Positions 35,531-44,437 of a stretch of 64,000 nt of DNA are shown piece after piece. The notes under the pieces are model-generated. The model searched no databases, was not told the origin of the DNA, and saw only the letters and a list, made by a program, of their open reading frames with translations. Position 1 is the stretch's first letter. The number at the start of each line of letters is the position of its first letter. This DNA is from Paraflavitalea devenefica (lineage in GTDB: Bacteria > Bacteroidota > Bacteroidia > Chitinophagales > Chitinophagaceae): positions 62,001-126,000 of the forward strand of contig NZ_JAARML010000005.1 of the NCBI RefSeq assembly GCF_011759375.1, in the 5' to 3' direction. The position numbers and the translations under genes were made by a program.

Positions 35531-36892
35531 ATGAATGAACACAATCCCATAACGGTGCGACTGGATGAGATGGTGAAAGTGTGGAAGAACAATGTGCAGC
35601 CTCATCATACCCTCCTGCGCTGGATGCTGAAGCCGGAAGACAGCCGCATGTATGAAGGCTTTTGCCGGCTGGAAGCTTCGGCCCACGGAAAACTGGATAA
35701 CCTCTTTGTTTTCTTTTATACGCCTTTTACCCGGGCAGAAACCTATAGTTATGACCTCATACAAAACTGGTTGCATGAATACGAAGAGGAGGAGCAACAG
35801 AAGGCGATGCGGGCAGCCGGTGTTACCGGCAACTGGGAAGTAAGCCTCTTTCAAAAAGCCGTAGCAGCAAAAGACTATGCCGGCTGCGATGAACTACTGC
35901 CCGGCATGATACAGTTATACAGGAACTGGGTAAAAATGCCCACTACGCCGTTTGTATTCAGCCTGCTTCCCAAGCAAATGAGCGACCCGCGCCAGTTCAG
36001 ACAATGGATATGCCGGTGGATGGAGCAGCTAAGACCTACCGGTACGCAGTTGCTGTTGTTTGATCATGCAGACAGCAATTATTGGGGCGAAGTATTTGAA
36101 AAATACCGGCATGAAGCTGTTACCCTTCGCCATGACCTGCGGATGCAGGAAGCCATACGCCAGATAGCCACCAGTGGCCACACCACCGATCCCTATGCTT
36201 TTTTCCGCAAGTGTATGTTTGAAATGGGCGATGCATCCACTAAAAAGAATAAGCCACTGTTAAATACTTGGGGCGAAAAGGGCATTGAAACGGCTAAAAA
36301 GAGCGGCGATAAAGTGCTGCTGGCCACTGCCTATATCACCTATGCCGGCATGCTGTTTCCCTTCCGTGATCACCCCGCCATAGAGCACTTATTGGATACG
36401 GGCATCCGCCTTTGCCGGCAGGAAATAATGGCCGGCAATGAATCCATGAAACCCTTGCTGCTGCAATACTATACTTACAAGGGAGCCTGCTACCAGGTGC
36501 AGAAAGAACGCAGGGAGGCGCTGCAATGGTTTATGAAAGCGGGTGATGAGGCCGTACAATTTGGTTTTACTGCACAGGCTGTTTCGGCCTACTACAAAGC
36601 GTATGTCTTTGCAGAGTACAAAAACTTCCGGGAGGAAAGCCTGGCAGCCTCCCGCAGTGCATTGCTGTTAACAGACCAGCTCACCGTAGAAGAAATACAG
36701 TCGTCAGAATATCCCTTCATGGCTTATGACCTGGTGCAGCAACAGCGGCCACAGGATGCTGCATTGATCAGGACAGTGGAAGAGAAAATGGAGGTGGCCT
36801 ATGACCACGACTGGCAGCACACCGTAGCCGAACTGAAAAAGAATTATACCAAAAAGAAATTACGCCAGGCAGAAGCCGGCATAGAAATCTGA
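35531..36892 (+). CDS. Uncharacterised TPR-like protein between vgrG and rhs, possible effector adaptor
   Basis: This 453-residue soluble protein has no signal peptide or membrane segment and I do not recognise its family. The N-terminal 120 residues are globular (LRWMLKPEDSRMYEGFCRLE, DNLFVFFYTPFTRAETYSYD). The C-terminal half is all-helical with TPR-like pairs (LQYYTYKGACYQVQKERREAL, QAVSAYYKAYVFAEYKNFREE). It lies 103 bp after vgrG and 13 bp before the PAAR-like/RHS effector gene. This is the position of T6SS adaptors or chaperones such as DUF4123, EAG or DUF1795 proteins, none of which it visibly resembles. Loading of the RHS effector onto VgrG is inferred from position. Confidence 0.6.
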   Translation: MNEHNPITVRLDEMVKVWKNNVQPHHTLLRWMLKPEDSRMYEGFCRLEASAHGKLDNLFVFFYTPFTRAETYSYDLIQNWLHEYEEEEQQKAMRAAGVTGNWEVSLFQKAVAAKDYAGCDELLPGMIQLYRNWVKMPTTPFVFSLLPKQMSDPRQFRQWICRWMEQLRPTGTQLLLFDHADSNYWGEVFEKYRHEAVTLRHDLRMQEAIRQIATSGHTTDPYAFFRKCMFEMGDASTKKNKPLLNTWGEKGIETAKKSGDKVLLATAYITYAGMLFPFRDHPAIEHLLDTGIRLCRQEIMAGNESMKPLLLQYYTYKGACYQVQKERREALQWFMKAGDEAVQFGFTAQAVSAYYKAYVFAEYKNFREESLAASRSALLLTDQLTVEEIQSSEYPFMAYDLVQQQRPQDAALIRTVEEKMEVAYDHDWQHTVAELKKNYTKKKLRQAEAGIEI

Positions 36893-36905
36893 AACGTAAA
36901 CAGTC

Positions 36906-39900
36906 ATGTACGTTGCTAATACACACTTAAAACCCGTAATAGGGATCGATATTCACTTTGTGAACCTGCCTTTCCCTTTTGTCCCCTTGCCACATCCATA
37001 CATAGGGCTGGTCATCGATCCCTTTGACTACATTCCCTTCATCGGGGCTACTGTAAAAGTGAATGGTGTGCCGCGGGGTAATACCGATACCGCCGGTATG
37101 ATCATCACTTTTGTACACATTCCCTTCGGTGCAGGGTTTACTATATTTCCCATTATTGGTCATGACAGCCAGAACTTCTTCGGCAGTAAAAAAGTACTGG
37201 TGGATGGAGCGCCCATGAGCGGGGCAGGGTATATGCTCATGACCTGTAATGACATTGGTTTGCCACTTTCTTTCCGCCCCGGCCGCAAATTCATTCCCAT
37301 ACCTTCCCTGTACCTGCCTACTTCTTTTTGTATTCCCCTGCAATGGGGCAAGCCCGTTATGGTAGGAGCGCCGCTGGTGCCCAACTTCAGCCTCATGGCT
37401 TTGCTCAAGGCATTTGTCATGGGCTCCTTTCTGAAAATATTCGGCAAGATCGGTGGCAAGCTCCTGAAAGTACTCAATAAAAAAGTACTTAAAAGGTTTC
37501 CCGCCACCAGTAAACTCAGCAGCAAACTCTGCAGAATGGGTTTTGAACCGGTAGACCTCATTACCGGTCGCGTGAACTATGAGTATACGGACTTTGAATT
37601 GCCCGGTCCGATACCCCTGCGCTGGACACGTAACTGGGACAGTGATTCCGGTATCCAAAGCGTGTTGGGGCACGGTGTGCAATTAAGCTATGACCGTTGT
37701 ATACAGCTATGGCCCGAAGAGGAAGCCTTATCGCTCTTGCTGGCCGATGGCCGGCTCACCGCCTTTCCTGTATTGCAACCCGGTGAGCAATTTTATCATC
37801 CGCAGGAAAAACTATTACTGCGCCGCAAGCAGAATGGTCACTTCCTGGTGGAAGACTATAATGATTCCTTATACTTCCATTTCAATCATGAAACAGTGCC
37901 AGGCACCTGGCGCCTGTCGTTCATAGAAAACTATCAGGGTAACCGCATCCAGTTGCATTATACCGGTAAATACCTGCAGGCGCTTACCGATAGTGCAGGG
38001 CGGCGGCTTTTACTGCAACTGGACAATGATCACCGTATTACCAAAGTAGAAGTAAAGCACCGGGATACGCGCCAGGTGCTGGTAACGTATGCTTACAATG
38101 AGGAAGGCGATTTAATACGAATAGCCGATGCGCTGGATCAGCCTGTTATAATCGAGTATAACCAACACCTGATGGTGCAAAAAACAGACCGTAATGGACA
38201 GGTTTTCTACTGGGAATATGACCAGTACAAACGCTGCATACACACCTGGGGTGAGGGAGGTGTACTGGAAGGGTTTATTGAATATGGTAAAGGCTACAAT
38301 GTAGTCACCAACTCACTGGGCGAAGAAACGACCTTATTCTATGACGAAAACAACCTGTGTATACAGGAGACAGATCATTATGGTAATCACTGTTACACAG
38401 AATACACGGAAGACTTTGAAATATACCGGGAAATTGATGAGGAAGGGCATATTACGGGGTATGTATATGATAATAAGAACCGTTTAAAGGAAAAGCAACT
38501 GCCGGATGGCAATAGTCTGCAGTTTAATTACAACGACTATAACCAGCTCACCATGGGCACCAACCCGGATGGTACCACGGAGACCTATGCTTATGATACA
38601 CAGCGCAGGGCCCGTTTTGTGAACTATCCCAATGGGCAGACCATTGCCTATGAATACAATGAAGAAGGGCAACTGGAAATCCTCATTGCCAATGGCAGCC
38701 AGAAAACACGGCTGACGTATGATGAAGATGAGAACCTGGCCAGTGTGCAAATGCCCAATGGCGCCACCGATCACTGGAAATACGATGCATTGGGCCGCTG
38801 TGTACAGGCCATCAATGCTGCCGGTGAGCTCAGGTACTATGAATATGATGGGCTGGGCAGGTTGTATCGTTGCCACCTGCCGGATGGAAATAACCTGCAC
38901 ATGGCTTACAACGCTTATGATGACATTGTACAGATCAAAGATAAATTTGGCGAGGTGCGTTTTGAATACACGCCCATGGGGCAGTTAAAAAAGCGTATCC
39001 GGGAAAATACAGAACTAAGCTTCCTGTATGATACCGAAGAAAGGTTGTGCGGTATTGTCAATGAAGCAGGCAGGTATTATACGGTAGGGTATAACAAACG
39101 TGGAGAGATCATCCAGGAAACCAGCTTTGATGGCCTGCAACGCTTCTATGAGCGTGATGCCACGGGCAGGCTTATCGCAACAAAATATCCCGGTAACCGG
39201 CAAACCCGCTATGAACACGATGCCAATGGGCGCCTCGTGCGGGTAGAACACCATGATGGTAGTTGGTTGCTGTTTGGATATGATAAGATCGGCAATCTCA
39301 TTGAGGCAGTGAATGAGCACAGTACCATACGGCTCGCCCGCAATAAGCTGGGTTATGTGGAGAAAGAAACGCAGGACCAATATACCATTCACAGTGTGTA
39401 TGATAAGCTGGGCAACCGTATTCGCGTTACCAGTAACCTGGGCGCCGATATTCAGTTGCAGCGGAATGAACTGGGGTTGGTAACGGGTATGCAGGCGAAG
39501 GCTGATCAGCTATTATGGCAGGTGCAGGTAAAGTACAACCCGGCAGGACAGGAGATTGAAAGGATGCTACCAGGAGGACTAACGGGGGCATGGCAATATG
39601 ATCAGGCGGGCCGGCCTGGTATTCATAAAGTAAGTCGCAAAGGAGTGGCGCTCCACTGGAAAAAATACACCTGGGATGCGGGCGAGCGCCTTACCCATGT
39701 ATTCGATGCCTTAGCACAGGCCGGCAGCCGCTTTAAACATGATGCGGCCGGTAACCTCATCTTTGCGCAATATGCCGATAACCGCATCCTGCATCGTTCG
39801 GTAGACAGAACCGGCAATATTTATGAAACCACAGAGCGGGGCGATCGTACTTATAACGCGGCAGGCGCTTTATTACAAAGCGAAAAATACAGCTATGAGT

Positions 39901-40970
39901 ATGACGATATGGGCCGGTTGATTGGGAAGCTGCCCAAACGGGCTGATGCCGGCGCAGGACCTACACGCTATGAATGGTATGCTGATGGCATGCTGAAAAA
40001 AGTGATACGGCCCGATGGTAAAATAGTATCCTTTACCTACGATGCACTGGGCCGCCGGATCTCCAAATCATTTGATGGTACCATTACCCGTTGGGTATGG
40101 GACCGTGAAGCGCCCTTGCATGAATGGACCTATGCGGAAAAAGAAAAGCCGCAGGCCGTGATCAATGAATGGGGCGCCATACAATATGATAAGCAGGAAC
40201 CCAATCCCAATGATCCTGCCCTGGCGGCTACGGCCATTACCTGGGTATTTGACGGTGACCAGACTACCGTGCCCTGCGCCAAAATACAGAACGGCACCGC
40301 GTACAGCATTATTACCGATTACCTCGGCACGCCAATGGCTGCTTATGATGAGGCCGGGAAACGGGTATGGGAATGTACCTTGGATATTTATGGCCGCGCT
40401 ATGAGCGTCGCCGGAGATAAAAAATTCATACCTTTCCGGTTCCAGGGACAGTATGAGGATGCTGAAACCGGCCTTTATTACAACCGGTTCCGGTATTACA
40501 GTGCCGAAGAAGGCAGGTTCCTGAGCCAGGACCCCATACGCCTTATTTCAGGCGACTTTAATTTGTACTCGTACGTAAAAGACCCCCATAAATACGTAGA
40601 TCCTTCCGGCCTGCACACCGTCTTCGCCCGCTTTATGAATGGTTCGGAATACCTGGGCGAATTTGAGAGCCAAAGAGTATCCCCGCCCAAATGGACAGAA
40701 TTTGGTGTGCATGGTGATTCGGAATATTTTTTGCTGAAACAAATATCAACCCGTACCGATCTGGAAGGCAAAACGTTATTTATTAAATCCCTTGGTAATC
40801 CCAAGACGAACTACTGGAAGCTCAAATTTCCATTGCCGCCCTGTAAAAAAACAGATGGTGGTTGTGACCGGGCCTTACGGGAGTTTGCGGAGAAAAATAA
40901 GATGCGCATCATATACGCCTACGAATATAAAGGCAAGCTTAAAACAGTCAAATATGGCAGTTGCAAATAA
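36906..40970 (+). CDS. PAAR-like/RHS T6SS effector with C-terminal deaminase-like toxin
   Basis: This 1354-residue polymorphic effector has an N-terminal PAAR-like region (residues 1-140, with VNGVPRGNTDTAG, FFGSKKVLVDGAPMSGAGY and TCNDIGLPLSF). A short helical linker follows, then a large RHS shell with many YD repeats (YEYDGLGRLYRCHLPDG, YTYDALGRRISKSFDG-type). The core end is YYNRFRYYSAEEGRFLSQDP ... SYVKDPHKYVDPSGL. After residue 1236 comes a 118-residue toxin. It carries H1269-GDSE1273-YFLLKQI and PPC1313-(x6)-C1320-DRALREFAEKN, resembling the D/H-S-E and PCxxC zinc motifs of secreted deaminases. The cysteines are wider apart than usual. The stop overlaps the next gene. Confidence 0.8.
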   Translation: MYVANTHLKPVIGIDIHFVNLPFPFVPLPHPYIGLVIDPFDYIPFIGATVKVNGVPRGNTDTAGMIITFVHIPFGAGFTIFPIIGHDSQNFFGSKKVLVDGAPMSGAGYMLMTCNDIGLPLSFRPGRKFIPIPSLYLPTSFCIPLQWGKPVMVGAPLVPNFSLMALLKAFVMGSFLKIFGKIGGKLLKVLNKKVLKRFPATSKLSSKLCRMGFEPVDLITGRVNYEYTDFELPGPIPLRWTRNWDSDSGIQSVLGHGVQLSYDRCIQLWPEEEALSLLLADGRLTAFPVLQPGEQFYHPQEKLLLRRKQNGHFLVEDYNDSLYFHFNHETVPGTWRLSFIENYQGNRIQLHYTGKYLQALTDSAGRRLLLQLDNDHRITKVEVKHRDTRQVLVTYAYNEEGDLIRIADALDQPVIIEYNQHLMVQKTDRNGQVFYWEYDQYKRCIHTWGEGGVLEGFIEYGKGYNVVTNSLGEETTLFYDENNLCIQETDHYGNHCYTEYTEDFEIYREIDEEGHITGYVYDNKNRLKEKQLPDGNSLQFNYNDYNQLTMGTNPDGTTETYAYDTQRRARFVNYPNGQTIAYEYNEEGQLEILIANGSQKTRLTYDEDENLASVQMPNGATDHWKYDALGRCVQAINAAGELRYYEYDGLGRLYRCHLPDGNNLHMAYNAYDDIVQIKDKFGEVRFEYTPMGQLKKRIRENTELSFLYDTEERLCGIVNEAGRYYTVGYNKRGEIIQETSFDGLQRFYERDATGRLIATKYPGNRQTRYEHDANGRLVRVEHHDGSWLLFGYDKIGNLIEAVNEHSTIRLARNKLGYVEKETQDQYTIHSVYDKLGNRIRVTSNLGADIQLQRNELGLVTGMQAKADQLLWQVQVKYNPAGQEIERMLPGGLTGAWQYDQAGRPGIHKVSRKGVALHWKKYTWDAGERLTHVFDALAQAGSRFKHDAAGNLIFAQYADNRILHRSVDRTGNIYETTERGDRTYNAAGALLQSEKYSYEYDDMGRLIGKLPKRADAGAGPTRYEWYADGMLKKVIRPDGKIVSFTYDALGRRISKSFDGTITRWVWDREAPLHEWTYAEKEKPQAVINEWGAIQYDKQEPNPNDPALAATAITWVFDGDQTTVPCAKIQNGTAYSIITDYLGTPMAAYDEAGKRVWECTLDIYGRAMSVAGDKKFIPFRFQGQYEDAETGLYYNRFRYYSAEEGRFLSQDPIRLISGDFNLYSYVKDPHKYVDPSGLHTVFARFMNGSEYLGEFESQRVSPPKWTEFGVHGDSEYFLLKQISTRTDLEGKTLFIKSLGNPKTNYWKLKFPLPPCKKTDGGCDRALREFAEKNKMRIIYAYEYKGKLKTVKYGSCK

Positions 40971-42114
40971 CGACTTTGAAGCGGCTTTTCAGGAATACCT
41001 CGCCTCCACAGAGTGGGCGTCGTATGAAGATCCTTTTGACACTGCTGAATACATTCCGGAAATGCTGCTGGAATTACACGGTGGAGTAGAGGCGGAAAGG
41101 GAAGAAGAGATACTGGGAGAACTATTCAGCCGCATCTATTACCAGGAACGGTTAACCACAGCCATCCAGGTAACTATTCGTCCGCTGTTGCTACTTTGTA
41201 TCCTTGATAAGATACAGTCAAAAGACCTGGTGCTGGAGTTACTGCTCGACATTGAGCAACGCTATCTTTACCTGAAGGGCGTTATTGGCGTCATGCCGGC
41301 TAAATATGCCTACCTCGGAGAGGTGTATGACAGTGAGCAGGAGGCAGCCACTTCTATAGAGATCGGTGAAAAGCCTTATTATGAGCTCATCCAGCAGCAA
41401 CGGGACCTACTGGTGGTTTTGTTCAGCAACCAGTCTCCGCTGATCCGTAACCTGGCCATCAAAGCCTATGGTTTATCAGCCTTGACCGCCAATAGGGAAG
41501 CGCCGGCCCTGGATACCCATTTGCTGCTACAACAGGTAAGTAATGACACTACTGCCGGCAATACACTGGTGGCATTGGGCATGGTGGCCCGGCTGAGCGG
41601 GCAACCCTTATTGATCCCTGCGGCATTACCTGCCGGTCGCCAATACCAACAGCATATAGCAGTGGCAGAAGGACTGGCCGGTACAGCCAGTCCTGAAACT
41701 ATAGCCTTATTAAAACAAATAGAGGCAGATCCTGCCGATTATAACTTACTGCCCTGGTATCGTGGCGACCTGCAGTTATTAGCCCTCGCCGGGTTGGCCA
41801 ACAGCATTAAAAATGATCCCTCTATAACCGGTTACCTGTTTGAGGTGATCCGCCAGCTTAAAAAGCAGCCGGTATCCATTCCTCCTACAGAATTGAAGAC
41901 CTATGAGGTTGCTGCTGAATTCCTGGCTTCCGCTTATTTCTCCTCCCTGGTGCCTGCTGCCCATAAACGGGGCAATGAGGAACTGACACCGGAACAACTG
42001 GCGGTTGTCAAAAAACTCTCCGGCGAATTGAAGATCATTACCAATATACAGGTAGTGGCCGGCCTGCCCGAAAGCATCAAAGCCGTCAACAGCTTTGCCG
42101 GACTGGCGCAGTAA
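40954..42114 (+). CDS. HEAT-like alpha-solenoid, probable immunity protein for the RHS toxin
   Basis: This 386-residue cytoplasmic protein starts at MAVANNDFEAAFQEYLAS, with its ATG overlapping the RHS gene by 17 bp. That start is preferred over an upstream in-frame start lying in toxin-coding sequence. It has repeated helical pairs, for example QRDLLVVLFSNQSPLIRNLA, GNTLVALGMVARLSGQPLL and LQLLALAGLANSIKNDPSI, consistent with a HEAT-type solenoid. No enzymatic motif or signal peptide is seen. The overlap with a toxin 3' end is the standard immunity arrangement, and a cytoplasmic location fits a toxin acting on nucleic acid. Function is inferred. Confidence 0.65.
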   Translation: MAVANNDFEAAFQEYLASTEWASYEDPFDTAEYIPEMLLELHGGVEAEREEEILGELFSRIYYQERLTTAIQVTIRPLLLLCILDKIQSKDLVLELLLDIEQRYLYLKGVIGVMPAKYAYLGEVYDSEQEAATSIEIGEKPYYELIQQQRDLLVVLFSNQSPLIRNLAIKAYGLSALTANREAPALDTHLLLQQVSNDTTAGNTLVALGMVARLSGQPLLIPAALPAGRQYQQHIAVAEGLAGTASPETIALLKQIEADPADYNLLPWYRGDLQLLALAGLANSIKNDPSITGYLFEVIRQLKKQPVSIPPTELKTYEVAAEFLASAYFSSLVPAAHKRGNEELTPEQLAVVKKLSGELKIITNIQVVAGLPESIKAVNSFAGLAQ

Positions 42115-42119
42115 GTAAT

Positions 42120-43652
42120 TTACTTTAGCCCGGTAACCTTCTTCAATTCTTCCCGGTTAAGACGACTCATCAATGTAATGGTCTTGGGATGGCTCTTGCC
42201 CACAGCATCTATGACCACATACGTCGGAAAACCACCTTCCGCATCAAGCCTGCTCCTCAGTTTACTCAGGATGGCATCGTTTATAAAAATGTGTGTACCT
42301 GGTATTTTCATGCCTGCCACCTTGTTTTTCCAAATCGCTATACTTGAATTGGAGCTGGTGCACAGGTAAACATAGGCTACCGGCAGGTCTTTATTTGCTT
42401 CATGGAGCTGCTTGCTGGAAGGCAGATCTCCCAGGCAGGGGGCGCACCAGGTGGCCCAAAGATCTATAATGATCGCTTTGCCTTTGAACTTTGATTGCAA
42501 ATGGACAATAAAGTCATCTATATTCCCGATACTGTCCAGCCTGTAGAGATTAGCGTCAAAAGGCAGGGTCCCCAGGGGTGTACCTATATAAATGCTGTCC
42601 TTATCGAGGCTCTTTTGTAATGCCAGCAGACTGTCAATATCCTTTTGCCGCGCGAATGCCTGCGCCAGTTCTTCTTCCATCCGCTTCCTGCACCATTTGG
42701 TGCGGGTGCTTTGTATAATGGACGGGTAGGTGGTAGCGAATGTATCCTTATAGGCCTCCAGCAGGGACAGCTTCAGGATATCCGCCTTGGGCCTTTCAAA
42801 ATGGCGGTCAATAAAAGTTAACTGGTTCCTGAAAGCGGGTCCTGTGGAGGGGAGTCCCTTATGGAACCGGGTATATTGGCTAAGATACCGATAGAATAAT
42901 ACGCCATCATTGCTGGTAAAGTAGGGTGTATGTTGCTTTATTTTTTGCAACCAGTTGGACGGCAGATCACCGCCGCAATGTACGATACATATAGTGCTAT
43001 AAAACCAGGAGTCCGTTTCATTCCGCACAGCCCATTCAAATGCCGGGTACTGTGTGATAAATTCATCGTCGAGGCGGGATAGTTCCTTATATATTGAATC
43101 GGCCCTTTTATAAAATGTAGTGTCCGGATGGCCCAGCGGCTTGCCGTGAAACGCTGTCTCGAGGGTATTTTCCAACATATCCTGCTCTCTTTTTTTGTAC
43201 AGTACATGTTTAGTCATGGCAGTATTCAATGCGCCGTCGGTCCCGGTGTACACAACACCATCGCTATTAAAATAGATCCTTTTGTGCCTTGCTTTAACAG
43301 CATTGATCGTTACCGTCAGGTCTGTATTTACATACACGCCGGTATACAGGTAATTGCCCACGTTCAGCCATATCTGCTGATAAGGTAAGTTTTGATCCAG
43401 CGTGATGTGGGCTTCGCCTTTTTCATTGGTGATGGTGTGCCTGGTAATCTGAAAGCTGGTGCCAAGGGTTACCATGGTGCATTTGATGTCCGTTTTCCCC
43501 GGGGCATCAAGCACCTTGACAGTTAAAGTGGGCAGTTGCCGTTTGGCCAGGTAATCGCTCATTTGAGCGTCCTCAATCGCCAGGGGTTTCTTGTTTTGTG
43601 CATTCAGGTAAGGGCATAACAATACCAGGAAAGCCAGTAGAACCGGTTTCAT
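42120..43652 (-). CDS. TlpA-like thioredoxin-domain protein
   Basis: This 510-residue exported protein has a signal peptide (MKPVLLAFLVLLCPYLNAQ). About 350 residues of helical, family-specific sequence follow. The C-terminal thioredoxin fold has the redox motif WATWCAPCLGDLPSS in the TlpA/ResA context (GKAIIIDLWATWCAPC). TlpA-like proteins reduce or exchange disulfides in the periplasm. The gene converges with the immunity gene (5 bp apart). It sits 26 bp downstream of the LytTR regulator gene on the same strand, so it may be co-transcribed with the two-component pair. Confidence 0.85.
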   Translation of the reverse strand: MKPVLLAFLVLLCPYLNAQNKKPLAIEDAQMSDYLAKRQLPTLTVKVLDAPGKTDIKCTMVTLGTSFQITRHTITNEKGEAHITLDQNLPYQQIWLNVGNYLYTGVYVNTDLTVTINAVKARHKRIYFNSDGVVYTGTDGALNTAMTKHVLYKKREQDMLENTLETAFHGKPLGHPDTTFYKRADSIYKELSRLDDEFITQYPAFEWAVRNETDSWFYSTICIVHCGGDLPSNWLQKIKQHTPYFTSNDGVLFYRYLSQYTRFHKGLPSTGPAFRNQLTFIDRHFERPKADILKLSLLEAYKDTFATTYPSIIQSTRTKWCRKRMEEELAQAFARQKDIDSLLALQKSLDKDSIYIGTPLGTLPFDANLYRLDSIGNIDDFIVHLQSKFKGKAIIIDLWATWCAPCLGDLPSSKQLHEANKDLPVAYVYLCTSSNSSIAIWKNKVAGMKIPGTHIFINDAILSKLRSRLDAEGGFPTYVVIDAVGKSHPKTITLMSRLNREELKKVTGLK

Positions 43653-43678
43653 ATACAGTTTATATTAAAGGTGAATAA

Positions 43679-44437
43679 TTATTTCCTGTTCGGGATCAAT
43701 GCCTGTACAAGGTTTTCTTTTTTGCCTCTTGAAACAGGTACTTCCGTATCATCATCCAGCAGCAGATGCCCTCCGTTTTCCCTTATCCAGCTTTTGATGA
43801 AGCTTTTGTTGACGAGGTGCGACTGATGACAGCGTATAAATCCATAATCTGTCAGCAGTTCTTCAAATTCAAATATGGGTCTGGATACCGTGATCTTTTC
43901 TCCTCCGGTTAAATAAAAGATGGTATAGGCGTTAGAAGATTCACACCGGATGATCTTATCCGGGTTCACAAAACGCATTTCCCTGGTAGTGGCCAGGGCC
44001 AGCCGGTGTTCCTTTTTTTCATCTTTCTGCCTGATCAGCTTCAGCAGATTCTCCAACTGGAAGTTTTGCTTTCGTTGTTCCAGCTTATCCTTCACCTTGG
44101 CAACAGCAGCTTTCAGCTCATGCGTGTTAACGGGTTTCAGTAAATAGTCAATAGCAGAGAATTTCACTGCCTGAATACCGTACTGATCGAAAGCTGTTAC
44201 AAAAACGACCTCAAACTCGCAATGGGGCAACGCTTTTAATACCTCAAACCCGTTTTTGCCCGGCATCTGGATATCCAGGAATACCAGGTCGGGAGCAGTT
44301 TCCATGATGATGGAAATCCCGTCATCCGCATTGGTAGCGGTTGCTGCTATTTCCACTTCCGGTGCATGCTTTTTTAAAAGCCCGTACAGGTTGTCAATGT
44401 TGTTCTTTTCATCGTCAATGATCACTGCTTTTATCAT
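43679..44437 (-). CDS. LytTR-family response regulator
   Basis: This 252-residue regulator has a receiver domain (VIIDDEKNNIDNL, phospho-acceptor D55 in LVFLDIQMPGKNGFEV). A hinge coiled coil follows, then a LytTR DNA-binding domain (MRFVNPDKIIRCESSNAYTIFYL, then FIRCHQSHLVNKSFIKSWIRENGGHLLLDDDTEVPVSR). It overlaps the histidine kinase gene by 4 bp, so the pair is translationally coupled. Target genes are not evident. Confidence 0.95.
   Translation of the reverse strand: MIKAVIIDDEKNNIDNLYGLLKKHAPEVEIAATATNADDGISIIMETAPDLVFLDIQMPGKNGFEVLKALPHCEFEVVFVTAFDQYGIQAVKFSAIDYLLKPVNTHELKAAVAKVKDKLEQRKQNFQLENLLKLIRQKDEKKEHRLALATTREMRFVNPDKIIRCESSNAYTIFYLTGGEKITVSRPIFEFEELLTDYGFIRCHQSHLVNKSFIKSWIRENGGHLLLDDDTEVPVSRGKKENLVQALIPNRK

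Noticed and set aside
19804..36892. Phage tail or extracellular contractile injection system instead of T6SS
   Set aside because: ClpV, TssK, TssN and TssO are present and phage head, tape-measure and eCIS AAA genes are absent.
40612..40970. HNH or other nuclease identity for the RHS tip
   Set aside because: There is no HNH His-Asn-His spacing and no D/E-x-K core; the HGDSE and PPC...C pattern fits a deaminase better.
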